64,000 nt of DNA from Gordionus sp. m RMFG-2023 (GCF_954871325.1 NC_088775.1:58257561-58321560); one strand, 5' to 3'. Counted from the first letter of the stretch, positions 26,463 through 41,400 are shown. Translations and numbers: made by a program. Notes: generated by a model from the sequence alone, not told the origin.

Positions 26463-29400
26463 ATGATAAATATATTTTTTATCGCGAAAACATTCAGAAG
26501 GAAAAGGCTAACATTTAAACGTAATTTTAAATATTTATATATCATTAAACTCAGAATTAAATTTCTTATCCAAAAATGCTTGGATGTATTATTTTACGCT
26601 TCCGGTATGATAAATATATTTTTTGTCGCGAAAACTTTCAGAAGGAAAAGGCTAACATTCTAAACGTAATTTATTTATATATCATTAAACTCAGAATTAA
26701 ATTTCTTATCCAAAAATGCTTGGATGTATTATTTTACGCTTCTGGTATGATAAATATATTTTTTGTCGCGAAAACTTTCAGAAGGAAAAGACTAACAATC
26801 TAAACGTAATTTTAAGTTGTTTTATATCATTAAACTCAGAATTAAATTTACTATCCAAATATGCTTAGATGTATTATTTTACGCTTCCCGATATGATAAA
26901 TATATTTTATTGTCGCGAAAACTTTCAGAAGGAAAAGGCTAACATTTTAAACGTAATTTATTTATATATCATTAAACTCAGAATTAAATTTCTTATATAA
27001 AAATGCTTGGATGTATTATTTTACGCTTCCGGTATGATAAATATATTTTTTGTCGCGAAAACTTTCAGAAGGAAAAGGCTAACATTCTAAACGTAATTTA
27101 TTTATATATCATTAAACTCAGAATTAAATTTCTTATCCAAAAATGCTTGGATGTATTATTTTACGCTTCTGGTATGATAAATATATTTTTTGTCGCGAAA
27201 ACTTTCAGAAGGAAAAGGCTAACATTCTAAACGTAATTTATTTATATATCATTAAACTCAGATTTAAATTTCCTATCCAAATATGCTTAGATGTATTATT
27301 TTACGCTTCCGTTATGATAAATATATTTTTTGTCGCGAAAACTTTCAGAAGGAAAAGGCTAACATTCTAAACGTAATTTTAAGTATTTTTATATCATTAA
27401 ACTCAGAATTAAATTTACTATCCAAATATGCTTAGATGTATTATTTTACGCTTCCGTTATGATAAATATATTTTTTGTCGCGAAAACTTTAAGAAGGAAA
27501 AGGCTAACATTCTAAACGTAATTTTAAGTATTTTTATATCATTAAACTCAGAATTAAATTTACTATCCAAATATGCTTAGATGTATTATTTTACGCTTCC
27601 CGATATGATAAATATATTTTATTGTCGCGAAAACTTTCAGAAGGAAAAGGCTAACATTTTAAACGTAATTTTAAATATTTTTATATCATTAAACTCAGAA
27701 TTAAATTTCTTATCCAAAAATGCTTGGATGTATTATTTTACGCTTCCGGTATTATAAATATATTTTTTGTCGCGAAAACTTTCAGAAGGAAAAGGCTAAC
27801 ATTCTAAACGTAATTTTAAGTATTTTTATATCATTAAACTCAGAATTAAATTTACTATCCAAATATGCTTAGATGTATTATTTTACGCTTCCGTTATGAT
27901 AAATATATTTTTTGTCGCGAAAACTTTCAGAAGGAAAAGGCTAACATTCTAAACGTAATTTTAAGTATTTTTATATCATTAAACTCAGAATTAAATTTAC
28001 TATCCAAATATGCTTAGATGTATTATTTTACGCTTGCCGATATGATAAATATATTTTTTGTCGCGAAAACTTTAAGAAGGAAAAGGCTTACATTCTAAAC
28101 GTAATTTTAAGTATTTTTATATCATTAAACTCAGAATTAAATTTACTATCCAAATATGCTTAGATGTATTATTTTACGCTTCCGGTATGATAAATATATT
28201 TTTTATCGCGAAAACATTCAGAAGGAAAAGGCTAACATTTAAACGTAATTTTAAATATTTATATATCATTAAACTCAGAATTAAATTTCTTATCCAAAAA
28301 TGCTTGGATGTATTATTTTACGCTTCCGGTATGATAAATATATTTTTTGTCGCGAAAACTTTCAGAAGGAAAAGGCTAACATTCTAAACGTAAATTATTT
28401 ATATATCATTAAACTCAGAATTAAATTTTTTATCCAAAAATGCTTGGATGTATTATTTTACGCTTCCGGTATGATAAATATATTTTTTTGTCGCGAAAAC
28501 TTTCAGAAGGAAAAGGCTAACATTTTAAACGTAATTTTAAATATTTTTATATCATTAAACTCAGAATTAAATTTCTTATCCAAAAATGCTTGGATGTATT
28601 ATTTTACGCTTCTGGTATGATAAATATATTTTTTGTCGCGAAAACTTTCAGAAGGAAAAGACTAACAATCTAAACGTAATTTTAAGTATTTTTATATCAT
28701 TAAACTCAGATTTAAATTTCCTATCCAAATATGCTTAGATGTATTATTTTACGCTTGCCGATATGATAAATATATTTTTTGTCGCGAAAACTTTCAGAAG
28801 GAAAAGACTAACAATCTAAACGTAATTTTAAGTATTTTTATATCATTAAACTCAGAATTAAATTTCTTATATAAAAATATTTGGATGTATTATTTTACGC
28901 TTCTGGTATGATAAATATATTTTTTATCGCTAAAACAATCAGAAGGAAAAGGCTAACATTCTAAACGTAATTTTAAGTATTTTTATATCATTAAACTCAG
29001 AATTAAATTTACTATCCAAATATGCTTAGATGTATTATTTTACGCTTCCGGTATGATAAATATATTTTTTGTCGCGAAAACTTTCAGAAGGAAAAGGCTA
29101 ACATTCTAAACGTAATTTATTTATATATCATTAAACTCAGAATTAAATTTCTTATCCAAAAATGCTTGGATGTATTATTTTACGCTTCTGGTATGATAAA
29201 TATATTTTTTGTCGCGAAAACTTTTAGAAGGAAAAGGCTAACATTCTAAACGTAATTTTAAGTATTTTTATATCATTAAACTCAGAATTAAATTTATTAT
29301 ATAAAAATATTTGGATGTATTATTTTACGCTTCTGGTATGATAAATATATTTTTTGTCGCGAAAACTTTTAGAAGGAAAAGGCTAACATTCTAAACGTAA

Positions 29401-30100
29401 TTTTAAGTATTTTTATATCATTAAACTCAGAATTAAATTTACTATCCAAATATGCTTAGATGTATTATTTTACGCTTCCGGTATGATAAATATATTTTTT
29501 ATCGCGAAAACATTCAGAAGGAAAAGGCTAACATTTAAACGTAATTTTAAATATTTATATATCATTAAACTCAGAATTAAATTTCTTATCCAAAAATGCT
29601 TGGATGTATTATTTTACGCTTCTGGTATGATAAATATATTTTTTGTCGCGAAAACTTTCAGAAGGAAAAGACTAACAATCTAAACGTAATTTTAAGTATT
29701 TTTATATCATTAAACTCAGATTTAAATTTCCTATCCAAATATGCTTAGATGTATTATTTTACGCTTGCCGATATGATAAATATATTTTTTGTCGCGAAAA
29801 CTTTCAGAAGGAAAAGGCTAACATTCTAAACGTAATTTTAAGTATTTTTATATCATTAAACTCAGAATTAAATTTACTATCCAAATATGCTTAGATGTAT
29901 TATTTTACGCTTCCTGTATGATAAATATATTTTTTATCGCGAAAACATTCAGAAGGAAAAGGCTAACATTTAAACGTAATTTTAAATATTTATATATCAT
30001 TAAACTCAGAATTAAATTTCTTATCCAAAAATGCTTGGATGTATAATTTTACGCTTCCGGTATGATAAATATATTTTTTGTCGCGAAAACTTTCAGAAGG
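26463..30100 (+). repeat. Mixed type I/II monomers, no long exact unit
   Basis: The segment opens with a run matching 55,640-55,990, including the rare aagttgttttatatc. From about 27,240 to 28,140 there are mainly type II copies with the local variants ttccgttatgat (27,309, 27,455 and 27,893) and ctttaagaagg. Two monomers near 29,224 and 29,371 share cttttagaagg. The block is degenerate compared with its neighbours. Confidence 0.8.
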
Positions 30101-30838
30101 AAAAGGCTAACAATCTAAACGTAATTTTAAGTATTTTTATATCATTAAACTCAGATTTAAATTTCCTATCCAAATATGCTTAGATGTATTATTTTACGCT
30201 TCCCGATATGATAAATATATTTTATTGTCGCTAAAACTTTCAGAAGGAAAAGGCTAACATTTTAAACGTAATTTTAAATATTTTTATATCATTAAACTCA
30301 GAATTAAATTTCTTATCCAAAAATGCTTGGATATATTATTTTACGCTTCCGGTATGATAAATATATTTTTTGTCGCGAAAACTTTCAGAAGGAAAATGCT
30401 TACATTCTAAACGTAATTTTAAATATTTTTATATCATTAAACTCAGAATTAAATTTCTTATATAAAAATGCTTGGCAGTATTATTTTACGCTTCTGGTAT
30501 GATAAATATATTTTTTGTCGCTAAAACATTCAGAAGGAAAAGGCTATTAAACGTAATTTTAAATATTTTTATATAATTAAACTCAGAATTTCTTATCCAA
30601 AAATGCTTGGATGCATTATTTTACGCTTCCGGTATTATAAATATATTTTTTGTCGCGAAAACTTTCAGAAGGAAAAGGCTAACATTCTAAACGTAATTTT
30701 AAGTATTTATATATCATTAAACTCAGAATTAAATTTCTTATCCAAAAATGCTTGGATGTATTATTTTACGCTTCTGGTATGATAAATATATTTTTTGTCG
30801 CGAAAATTTTCAGAAGGAAAAGACTAACAATCTAAACG
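30101..30838 (+). repeat. Mixed monomers, homologous to 15.9-16.9 kb
   Basis: This segment contains the ggatatatt monomer (30,325), the aaaatgcttacattc monomer and a ctattaaacg 140-bp copy in the same order as 15,950-16,500. One copy has lost six bases of aattaaattt (near 30,590). Confidence 0.78.
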
Positions 30839-33560
30839 TAATTTTAAGTATTTTTATATCATTAAACTCAGAATTAAATTTCTTATATAAAAATATTTGG
30901 ATGTATTATTTTACGCTTCTGGTATGATAAATATATTTTTTATAGCTAAAACAATCAGAAGGAAAAGGCTAACATTCTAAACGTAATTTTAAAAATTTTT
31001 ATATCATTAAACTCAGAATAAAATTTCTTATCCAAAAATGCTTGGATGTATTATTTTACGCTTCTGGTATGATAAATATATTTTTTGTCGCGAAAACTTT
31101 CAGAAGGAAAAGGCTAACATTTTAAACGTAATTTTAAATATTTTTATATCATTAAACTCAGAATTAAATTTCATATCCAAAAATGCTTGGATGTATTATT
31201 TTACGCTTCCGGTATGATAAATATATTTTTTTGTCGCGAAAACTTTCAGAAAGAAAAGGCTAACATTCTAAACGTAATTTTAAAAATTTTTATATCATTA
31301 TACTCAGAATTAAATTTCTTATATAAAAATGCTTGGCAGTATTATTTTACGCTTCTGGTATGATAAATATATTTTTTGTCGCTAAAACATTCAGAAGGAA
31401 AAGGCTAACATTTTAAACGTAATTTTAAATATTTTTATATCATTAAACTCAGAATTAAATTATCCAAAAATGCTTGGATGTATTATTTTACGCTTCCGGT
31501 ATGATAAATATATTTTTTATCGCTAAAACATTCAGAAGGAAAAGGCTAACAATCTAAACGTAATTTTAAGTATCTTTATATCATTAAACTCAGATTTAAA
31601 TTTCCTATCCAAATATGCTTAGATGTATTATTTTACGCTTCCCGATATGATAAATATATTTTATTGTCGCGAAAACTTTCAGAAGGAAAAGGCTAACATT
31701 TTAAACGTAATTTTAAATATTTTTATATCATTAAACTCAGAATTAAATTTCCTATCCAAATATGCTTAGATGTATTATTTTACGCTTCCCGATATGATAA
31801 ATATATTTTTTGTCGCGAAAACTTTCAGATTAAAAGGCTAACATTCTAAACGTAAATTATTTATATATCATTAAACTCAGAATTAAATTTTTTATCCAAA
31901 AATGCTTGGATGTATTATTTTACGCTTCCGGTATGATAAATATATTTTTTTGTCGCGAAAACTTTCAGAAGGAAAAGGCTAACATTTTAAACGTAATTTT
32001 AAATATTTTTATATCATTAAACTCAGATTTAAATTTCCTATCCAAATATGCTTGGATGTATTATTTTACGCTTCCGGTATGATAAATATATTTTTTATCG
32101 CTAAAACATTCAGAAGGAAAAGGCTAACATTCTAAACGTAATTTATTTTTATATCATTAAACTCAGAATTAAATTTCTTATCCAAAAATGCTTGGATGTA
32201 TTATTTTACGCTTCTGGTATGATAAATATATTTTTTGTCGCGAAAACTTTCAGAAAGAAAAGACTAACAATCTAAACGTAATTTTAAGTATTTTTATATC
32301 ATTAAACTCAGATTTAAATTTCCTATCCAAATATGCTTAGATGTATTATTTTACGCTTGCCGATATGATAAATATATTTTTTGTCGCGAAAACTTTCAGA
32401 AGGAAAAGGCTAACATTCTAAACGTAATTTTAAGTATTTTTATATCATTAAACTCAGAATTAAATTTCCTATCCAAATATGCTTAGATGTATTATTTTAC
32501 GCTTGCCGATATGATAAATATATTTTTTATCGCGAAAACATTCAGAAGGAAAAGGCTAACATTTAAACGTAATTTTAAATATTTATATATCATTAAACTC
32601 AGAATTAAATTTACTATCCAAAAATGCTTGGATGTATTATTTTACGCTTCCGGTATGATAAATATATTTTTTGTCGCGAAAACTTTCAGAAGGAAAAGAC
32701 TAACAATCTAAACGTAATTTTAAGTATTTTTATATCATTAAACTCAGAATTAAATTTCTTATATAAAAATATTTGGATGTATTATTTTACGCTTCTGGTA
32801 TGATAAATATATTTTTTATCGCTAAAACAATCAGAAGGAAAAGGCTAACATTCTAAACGTAATTTTAAAAATTTTTATATCATTAAACTCAGAATAAAAT
32901 TTCTTATCCAAAAATGCTTGGATGTATTATTTTACGCTTCTGGTATGATAAATATATTTTTTGTCGCGAAAACTTTCAGAAGGAAAAGGCTAACATTTTA
33001 AACGTAATTTTAAATATTTTTATATCATTAAACTCAGAATTAAATTTCATATCCAAAAATGCTTGGATGTATTATTTTACGCTTCCGGTATGATAAATAT
33101 ATTTTTTTGTCGCGAAAACTTTCAGAAGGAAAAGGCTAACATTCTAAACGTAATTTTAAAAATTTTTATATCATTATACTCAGAATTAAATTTCTTATAT
33201 AAAAATGCTTGGCAGTATTATTTTACGCTTCTGGTATGATAAATATATTTTTTGTCGCTAAAACATTCAGAAGGAAAAGGCTAACATTTTAAACGTAATT
33301 TTAAATATTTTTATATCATTAAACTCAGAATTAAATTATCCAAAAATGCTTGGATGTATTATTTTACGCTTCCGGTATGATAAATATATTTTTTATCGCG
33401 AAAACATTCAGAAGGAAAAGGCTAACAATCTAAACGTAATTTTAAGTATCTTTATATCATTAAACTCAGATTTAAATTTCCTATCCAAATATGCTTAGAT
33501 GTATTATTTTACGCTTCCCGATATGATAAATATATTTTTTGTCGCGAAAACTTTCAGATT
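30839..33560 (+). repeat. 1,876-bp (13-mer) higher-order repeat, one and a half copies
   Basis: Markers recur at a constant 1,876-bp spacing: atatttgg at 30,895 and 32,771, cattatactcag at 31,301 and 33,177, and taagtatcttta at 31,571 and 33,447. After this the register changes: the cagattaaaagg monomer lies at 31,821 and 33,550 (1,729 bp, one monomer fewer) and again 287 bp later at 33,837. The second copy is therefore partial and internally rearranged. Confidence 0.88.
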
Positions 33561-35245
33561 AAAAGGCTAACATTCTAAACGTAAATTATTTATATATCAT
33601 TAAACTCAGAATTAAATTTTTTATCCAAAAATGCTTGGATGTATTATTTTACGCTTATCGATATGATAAATATATTTTATTGTCGCGAAAACTTTCAGAA
33701 GGAAAAGGCTAACATTTTAAACGTAATTTTAAATATTTTTATATCATTAAACTCAGAATTAAATTTTCTATCCAAATATGCTTAGATGTATTATTTTACG
33801 CTTCCCGATATGATAAATATATTTTTTGTCGCGAAAACTTTCAGATTAAAAGGCTAACATTCTAAACGTAAATTATTTATATATCATTAAACTCAGAATT
33901 AAATTTTTTATCCAAAAATGCTTGAATGTATTATTTTACGCTTCCGGTATGATAAATATATTTTTTTGTCGCGAAAACTTTCAGAAGGAAAGGCTAACAT
34001 TTTAAACGTAATTTTAAATATTTTTATATCATTAAACTCAGAATTAAATTTCCTATCCAAATATGCTTGGATGTATTATTTTACGCTTCCGGTATGATAA
34101 ATATATTTTTTGTCGCGAAAACTTTCAGAAGGAAAAGACTAACAATCTAAACGTAATTTTAAGTATTTTTATATCATTAAACTCAGAATTAAATTTCTTA
34201 TATAAAAATATTTGGATGTATTATTTTACGCTTCTGGTATGATAAATATATTTTTTTGTCGCGAAAACTTTCAGAAGGAAAAGGCTAACATTCTAAACGT
34301 AATTTTAAGTATTTTTGTATCATTAAACTCAGAATTAAATTTCTTATATAAAAATGCTTGGATGTATTATTTTACGCTTCTGGTATGATAAATATATTTT
34401 TTGTCGCTAAAACATTCAGAAGGAAAAGGCTAACATTTTAAACGAAATTTTAAATATTTTTATATCATTAAACTCAGAATTAAATTTCTTATCCAAAAAT
34501 GCTTGGATGTATTATTTTACGCTTCTGGTATGATAAATATATTTTTTGTCGCGAAAACTTTCAGAAGGAAAAGACTAACAATCTAAACGTAATTTTAAGT
34601 ATTTTTATATCATTAAACTCAGAATTAAATTTCTTATATAAAAATGCTTGGCAGTATTATTTTACGCTTCTGGTATGATAAATATATTTTTTGTTGCTAA
34701 AACATTCAGAAGGAAAAGGCTAACATTCTAAACGTAATTTATTTTTATATCATTAAACTCAGAATTAAATTTCTTATCCAAAAATGCTTGGATGTATTAT
34801 TTTACGCTTCCGGTATGATAAATATATTTTTTGTCGCGAAAACTTTCAGAAGGAAAAGGCTAACATTCTAAACGTAATTTATTTTTATATCATTAAACTC
34901 AGAATTAAATTTCTTATCCAAAAATGCTTGGATGTATTATTTTACGCTTCTGGTATGATAAATATATTTTTTGTCGCGAAAACTTTCAGAAGGAAAAGAC
35001 TAACAATCTAAACGTAATTTTAAGTATTTTTATATCATTAAACTCAGATTTAAATTTCCTATCCAAATATGCTTAGATGTATTATTTTACGCTTGCCGAT
35101 ATGATAAATATATTTTTTGTCGCGAAAACTTTCAGAAGGAAAAGGCTAACATTCTAAACGTAATTTTAAGTATTTTTATATCATTAAACTCAGAATTAAA
35201 TTTACTATCCAAATATGCTTAGATGTATTATTTTACGCTTCCGGT
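33561..35245 (+). repeat. Mixed monomers with a local dimer
   Basis: The cagattaaaagg plus aaattattt monomer is repeated after 287 bp. Downstream copies are type I and III with private changes such as ttacgcttatcgata (33,650), gcttgaatg (33,921), aaacgaaatttt (34,440) and gttgctaaaac (34,694). Two copies share the aatttatttttatatc variant (near 34,737 and 34,877). Confidence 0.78.
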
Positions 35246-37816
35246 ATGATAAATATATTTTTTATCGCGAAAACATTCAGAAGGAAAAGGCTAACATTTA
35301 AATGTAATTTTAAATATTTATATATCATTAAACTCAGAATTAAATTTCTTATCCAAAAATGCTTGGATGTATTATTTTACGCTTCCGGTATGATAAATAT
35401 ATTTTTTGTCGCGAAAACTTTCAGAAGGAAAAGGCTAACATTCTAAACGTAATTTATTTATATATCATTAAACTCAGAATTAAATTTCTTATCCAAAAAT
35501 GCTTGGATGTATTATTTTACGCTTCTGGTATGATAAATATATTTTTTGTCGCGAAAACTTTCAGAAGGAAAAGGCTAACAATCTAAACTTAATTTTAAGT
35601 ATTTTTATATCATTAAACTCAGAATTAAATTTCTTATATAAAAATGCTTGGCAGTATTATTTTACGCTTCTGGTATGATAAATATATTTTTTGTTGCTAA
35701 AACATTCACAAGGAAAATGCTAACATTCTAAACGTAATTTATTTATATATCATTAAACTCAGATTTAAATTTCCTATCCAAATATGCTTCAGTATTATTT
35801 TACGCTTCCCGATATGATAAATATATTTTATTGTCGCGAAAACTTTCAGAAGGAAAAGGCTAACATTTTAAACGTAATTTTAAATATTTTTATATCATTA
35901 AACTCAGAATTAAATTTCATATCCAAAAATGCTTGGATGTATTATTTTACGCTTCCGGTATGATAAATATATTTTTTTGTCTCAAAAACTTTCAGAAGGA
36001 AAAGGCTAACATTCTAAACGTAATTTTAAGTATTTTTGTATCATTAAACTCAGAATTAAATTTCTTATATAAAAATGCTTGGATGTATTATTTTACGCTT
36101 CTGGTATGATAAATATATTTTTTGTCGCTAAAACATTCAGAAGGAAAAGGCTAACATTTTAAACGTAATTTTAAATATTTTTATATCATTAAACTCAGAA
36201 TTAAATTTCTTATCCAAAAATACTTGGATGTATTATTTTACGCTTCCGGTATGATAAATATATTTTTTGTCGCGAAAACTTTCAGAAGGAAAAGGCTAAC
36301 ATTCTAAACGTAATTTATTTATATATCATTAAACTCAGAATTAAATTTCTTATCCAAAAATGCTTGCATGTATTATTTTACGCTTCCGGTATGATAAATA
36401 TATTTTTTGTCGCTAAAACATTCAGAAGGAAAAGGCTATTAAACGTAATTTTAAATATTTTTATATCATTAAACTCAGAATTAAATTTCTTATCCAAAAA
36501 TGCTTGGATGTACTATTTTACGCTTCCGGTATGATAAATATATTTTTTATCGCGAAAACATTCAGAAGGAAAAGGCTAACATTTAAATGTAATTTTAAAT
36601 ATTTATATATCATTAAACTCAGAATTAAATTTCTTATCCAAAAATGCTTGGATGTATTATTTTACGCTTCCGGTATGATAAATATATTTTTTGTCGCGAA
36701 AACTTTCAGAAGGAAAAGGCTAACATTCTAAACGTAATTTATTTATATATCATTAAACTCAGAATTAAATTTCTTATCCAAAAATGCTTGGATGTATTAT
36801 TTTACGCTTCTGGTATGATAAATATATTTTTTGTCGCGAAAACTTTCAGAAGGAAAAGGCTAACAATCTAAACTTAATTTTAAGTATTTTTATATCATTA
36901 AACTCAGAATTAAATTTCTTATATAAAAATGCTTGGCAGTATTATTTTACGCTTCTGGTATGATAAATATATTTTTTGTTGCTAAAACATTCACAAGGAA
37001 AATGCTAACATTCTAAACGTAATTTATTTATATATCATTAAACTCAGATTTAAATTTCCTATCCAAATATGCTTCAGTATTATTTTACGCTTCCCGATAT
37101 GATAAATATATTTTATTGTCGCGAAAACTTTCAGAAGGAAAAGGCTAACATTTTAAACGTAATTTTAAATATTTTTATATCATTAAACTCAGAATTAAAT
37201 TTCATATCCAAAAATGCTTGGATGTATTATTTTACGCTTCCGGTATGATAAATATATTTTTTTGTCTCAAAAACTTTCAGAAGGAAAAGGCTAACATTCT
37301 AAACGTAATTTTAAGTATTTTTGTATCATTAAACTCAGAATTAAATTTCTTATATAAAAATGCTTGGATGTATTATTTTACGCTTCTGGTATGATAAATA
37401 TATTTTTTGTCGCTAAAACATTCAGAAGGAAAAGGCTAACATTTTAAACGTAATTTTAAATATTTTTATATCATTAAACTCAGAATTAAATTTCTTATCC
37501 AAAAATACTTGGATGTATTATTTTACGCTTCCGGTATGATAAATATATTTTTTGTCGCGAAAACTTTCAGAAGGAAAAGGCTAACATTCTAAACGTAATT
37601 TATTTATATATCATTAAACTCAGAATTAAATTTCTTATCCAAAAATGCTTGCATGTATTATTTTAAGCTTCCGGTATGATAAATATATTTTTTGTCGCTA
37701 AAACATTCAGAAGGAAAAGGCTATTAAACGTAATTTTAAATATTTTTATATCATTAAACTCAGAATTAAATTTCTTATCCAAAAATGCTTGGATGTACTA
37801 TTTTACGCTTCCGGTA
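35246..37816 (+). repeat. 1,285-bp (9-mer) higher-order repeat, two tandem copies
   Basis: Copy 1 is 35,246-36,530 and copy 2 is 36,531-37,815. Shared private variants at the same 1,283-1,285-bp spacing are aaatgtaatt, ctaaacttaatt, gttgctaaaacattcacaagg, tgcttcagtatt, gtctcaaaaac, aaaatacttgg and atgcttgcatg. Copies differ rarely, for example ttttaagctt near 37,672 against ttttacgctt in copy 1. This is one of the cleanest recent duplications in the window. Confidence 0.92.
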
Positions 37817-38484
37817 TGATAAATATATTTTTTGTCGCGAAAACTTTCAGAAGGAAAAGGCTATTAAACGTAATTTTAAATATTTTTATATCATTAAACT
37901 CAGAATTAAATTTCTTATCCAAAAATGCTTGGATGTATTATTTTACGCTTCCGGTATGATAAATATATTTTTTGTCGCGAAAACTTTCAGAAGGAAAAGG
38001 CTATTAAACGTAATTTTAAATATTTTTATATCATTAAACTCAGAATTAAATTTCTTATCCAAAAATGCTTGGATGTATTATTTTACGCTTCCGGTATGAT
38101 AAATATATTTTTTGTCGCGAAAACTTTCAGAAGGAAAAGGCTAACATTCTAAACGTAATTTATTTATATATCATTAAACTCAGAATTAAATTTCTTATCC
38201 AAAAATGCTTGGATGTATTATTTTACGCTTCCGGTATGATAAATATATTTTTTGTCGCTAAAACATTCAGAAGGAAAAGGCTATTAAACGTAATTTTAAA
38301 TATTTTTATATCATTAAACTCAGAATTAAATTTCTTATCCAAAAATGCTTGGATGTATTATTTTACGCTTCCGGTATGATAAATATATTTTTTGTCGCGA
38401 AAACTTTCAGAAGGAAAAGGCTAACATTCTAAACGTAATTTATTTATATATCATTAAACTCAGAATTAAATTTACTATCCAAAT
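37505..38484 (+). repeat. Run of seven 140-bp monomers
   Basis: Core-to-core distances from 37,505 are 140 bp seven times in a row (37,505, 37,645, 37,785, 37,925, 38,065, 38,205, 38,345, 38,485). Two different 5-bp deletions produce this length: one gives ggctattaaacg and the other gives aatttatttatatatc. They occur in separate monomers, never both in one. Because 140 is not a multiple of three, open reading frames still do not persist. Confidence 0.9.
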
Positions 38485-41400
38485 ATGCTTAGATGTATAA
38501 TTTTACGCTTCCGGTATGATAAATATATTTTTTATCGCGAAAACATTCAGAAGGAAAAGGCTTACAATCTAAACGTAATTTTAAGTATTTTTATATCATT
38601 AAACTCAGATTTAAATTTCCTATCCAAATATGCTTAGATGTATTATTTTACGCTTGCCGATATGATAAATATATTTTTTGTCGCGAAAACTTTCAGAAGG
38701 AAAAGGCTAACATTCTAAACGTAATTTTAAGTATTTTTATATCATTAAACTCAGAATTAAATTTACTATCCAAATATGCTTAGATGTATTAATTTACGCT
38801 TCCGGTATGATAAATATATTTTTTGTCGCGAAAACTTTCAGAAGGAAAAGGCTAACATTCTAAACGTAATTTATTTATATATCATTAAACTCAGAATTAA
38901 ATTTCTTATCCAAAAATGCTTGGATGTATTATTTTACGCTTCTGGTATGATAAATATATTTTTTGTCGCGAAAACTTTCAGAAGGAAAAGGCTAACAATC
39001 TAAACGTAATTTTAAGTATTTTTTTATCATTAAACTCAGATTTAAATTTCCTATCCAAATATGCTTAGATGTATTATTTTACGCTTCCCGATATGATAAA
39101 TATATTTTATTGTCGCGAAAATTTTCAGAAGGAAAAGGCTAACATTTTAAACGTAATTTTAAATATTTTTATATCATTAAACTCAGAATTAAATTTCATA
39201 TCCAAAAATGCTTGGATGTATTATTTTACGCTTCCGGTATGATAAATATATTTTTTTGTCGCGAAAACTTTCAGAAGGAAAAGGCTAACATTCTAAACGT
39301 AATTTTAAGTATTTTTGTATCATTAAACTCAGATTTAAATTTCTTATATAAAAATGCTTGGATGTATTATTTTACGCTTCTGGTATGATAAATATATTTT
39401 TTGTCGCGAAAACTTTCAGAAGGAAAAGACTAACAATCTAAACGTAATTTTTAGTATTTTTATATCATTAAACTCAGATTTAAATTCCTATCCAAATATG
39501 CTTAGATGTATTATTTTACGCTTGCCGATATGATAAATATATTTTTTGTCGCGAAAACTTTCAGAAGGAAAAGGCTAACATTCTAAACGTAATTTTAAGT
39601 ATTTTTATATCATTAAACTCAGAATTAAATTTACTATCCAAATATGCTTAGATGTATTATTTTACGCTTCCGGTATGATAAATATATTTTTTATCGCGAA
39701 AACATTCAGAAGGAAAAGGCTAACATTTAAACGTAATTTTAAATATTTATATATCATTAAACTCAGAATTAAATTTCCTATCCAAATATGCTTAGATGTA
39801 TTATTTTACGCTTCCCGATATGATAAATATATTTTATTGTCGCGAAAATTTTCAGAAGGAAAAGGCTAACATTTAAACGTAATTTTAAATATTTATATAT
39901 CATTAAACTCAGATTTAAATTACTATCCAAATATGCTTAGATGTATTATTTTACGCTTGCCGATATGATAAATATATTTTTTGTCGCGAAAACATTCAGA
40001 AGGAAAAGGCTAACAATCTAAACGTAATTTTAAGTATTTTTATATCATTAAACTCAGATTTAAATTATTATCCAAATATGCTTAGATATATTATTTTACG
40101 CTTGCCGATATGATAAATATATTTTTTGTCGCGAAAACTTTCAGAAGGAAAAGGCTAACATTCTAAACGTAATTTATTTATATATCATTAAACTCAGAAT
40201 TAAATTTACTATCCAAAAATGCTTGGATGTATTATTTTACGCTTCCGGTATAATATATTTTTTGTCGCGAAAACTTTCAGAAGGAAAAGGCTAACATTCT
40301 AAACGTAATTTTAAGTATTTTTGTATCATTAAACTCAGAATTAAATTTCTTATATAAAAATGCTTGGATGTATTATTTTACGCTTCTGGTATGATAAATA
40401 TATTTTTTGTCGCGAAAACTTTCAGAAGGAAAAGGCTAACATTCTAAACGTAATTTTAAGTATTTTTATATCATTAAACTCAGAATTAAATTTACTATCC
40501 AAATATGCTTAGATGTATTATTTTACGCTTCCCGATATGATAAATATATTTTATTGTCGCGAAAATTTTCAGAAGGAAAAGGCTAACATTTAAACGTAAT
40601 TTTAAATATTTATATATCATTAAACTCAGATTTAAATTACTATCCAAATATGCTTAGATGTATTATTTTACGCTTGATATGATAAATATATTTTTTGTCG
40701 CGAAAACATTCAGAAGGAAAAGGCTAACAATCTAAACGTAATTTTAAGTATTTTTATATCATTAAACTCAGATTTAAATTATTATCCAAATATGCTTAGA
40801 TATATTATTTTACGCTTGCCGATATGATAAATATATTTTTTGTCGCGAAAACTTTCAGAAGGAAAAGGCTAACATTCTAAACGTAATTTATTTATATATC
40901 ATTAAACTCAGAATTAAATTTACTATCCAAAAATGCTTGGATGTATTATTTTACGCTTCCGGTATAATATATTTTTTGTCGCGAAAACTTTCAGAAGGAA
41001 AAGGCTAACATTCTAAACGTAATTTTAAGTATTTTTGTATCATTAAACTCAGAATTAAATTTCTTATATAAAAATGCTTGGATGTATTATTTTACGCTTC
41101 TGGTATGATAAATATATTTTTTGTCGCGAAAACTTTCAGAAGGAAAAGACTAACAATCTAAACGTAATTTTAAGTATTTTTATATCATTAAACTCAGATT
41201 TAAATTTCCTATCCAAATATGCTTAGATGTATTATTTTACGCTTCCCGATATGATAAATATATTTTATTGTCGCGAAAATTTTCAGAAGGAAAAGGCTAA
41301 CATTTTAAACGTAATTTTAAATATTTTTATATCATTTAACTCAGAATTAAATTTCATATCCAAAAATGCTTGGATGTATTATTTTACGCTTCCGGTATGA

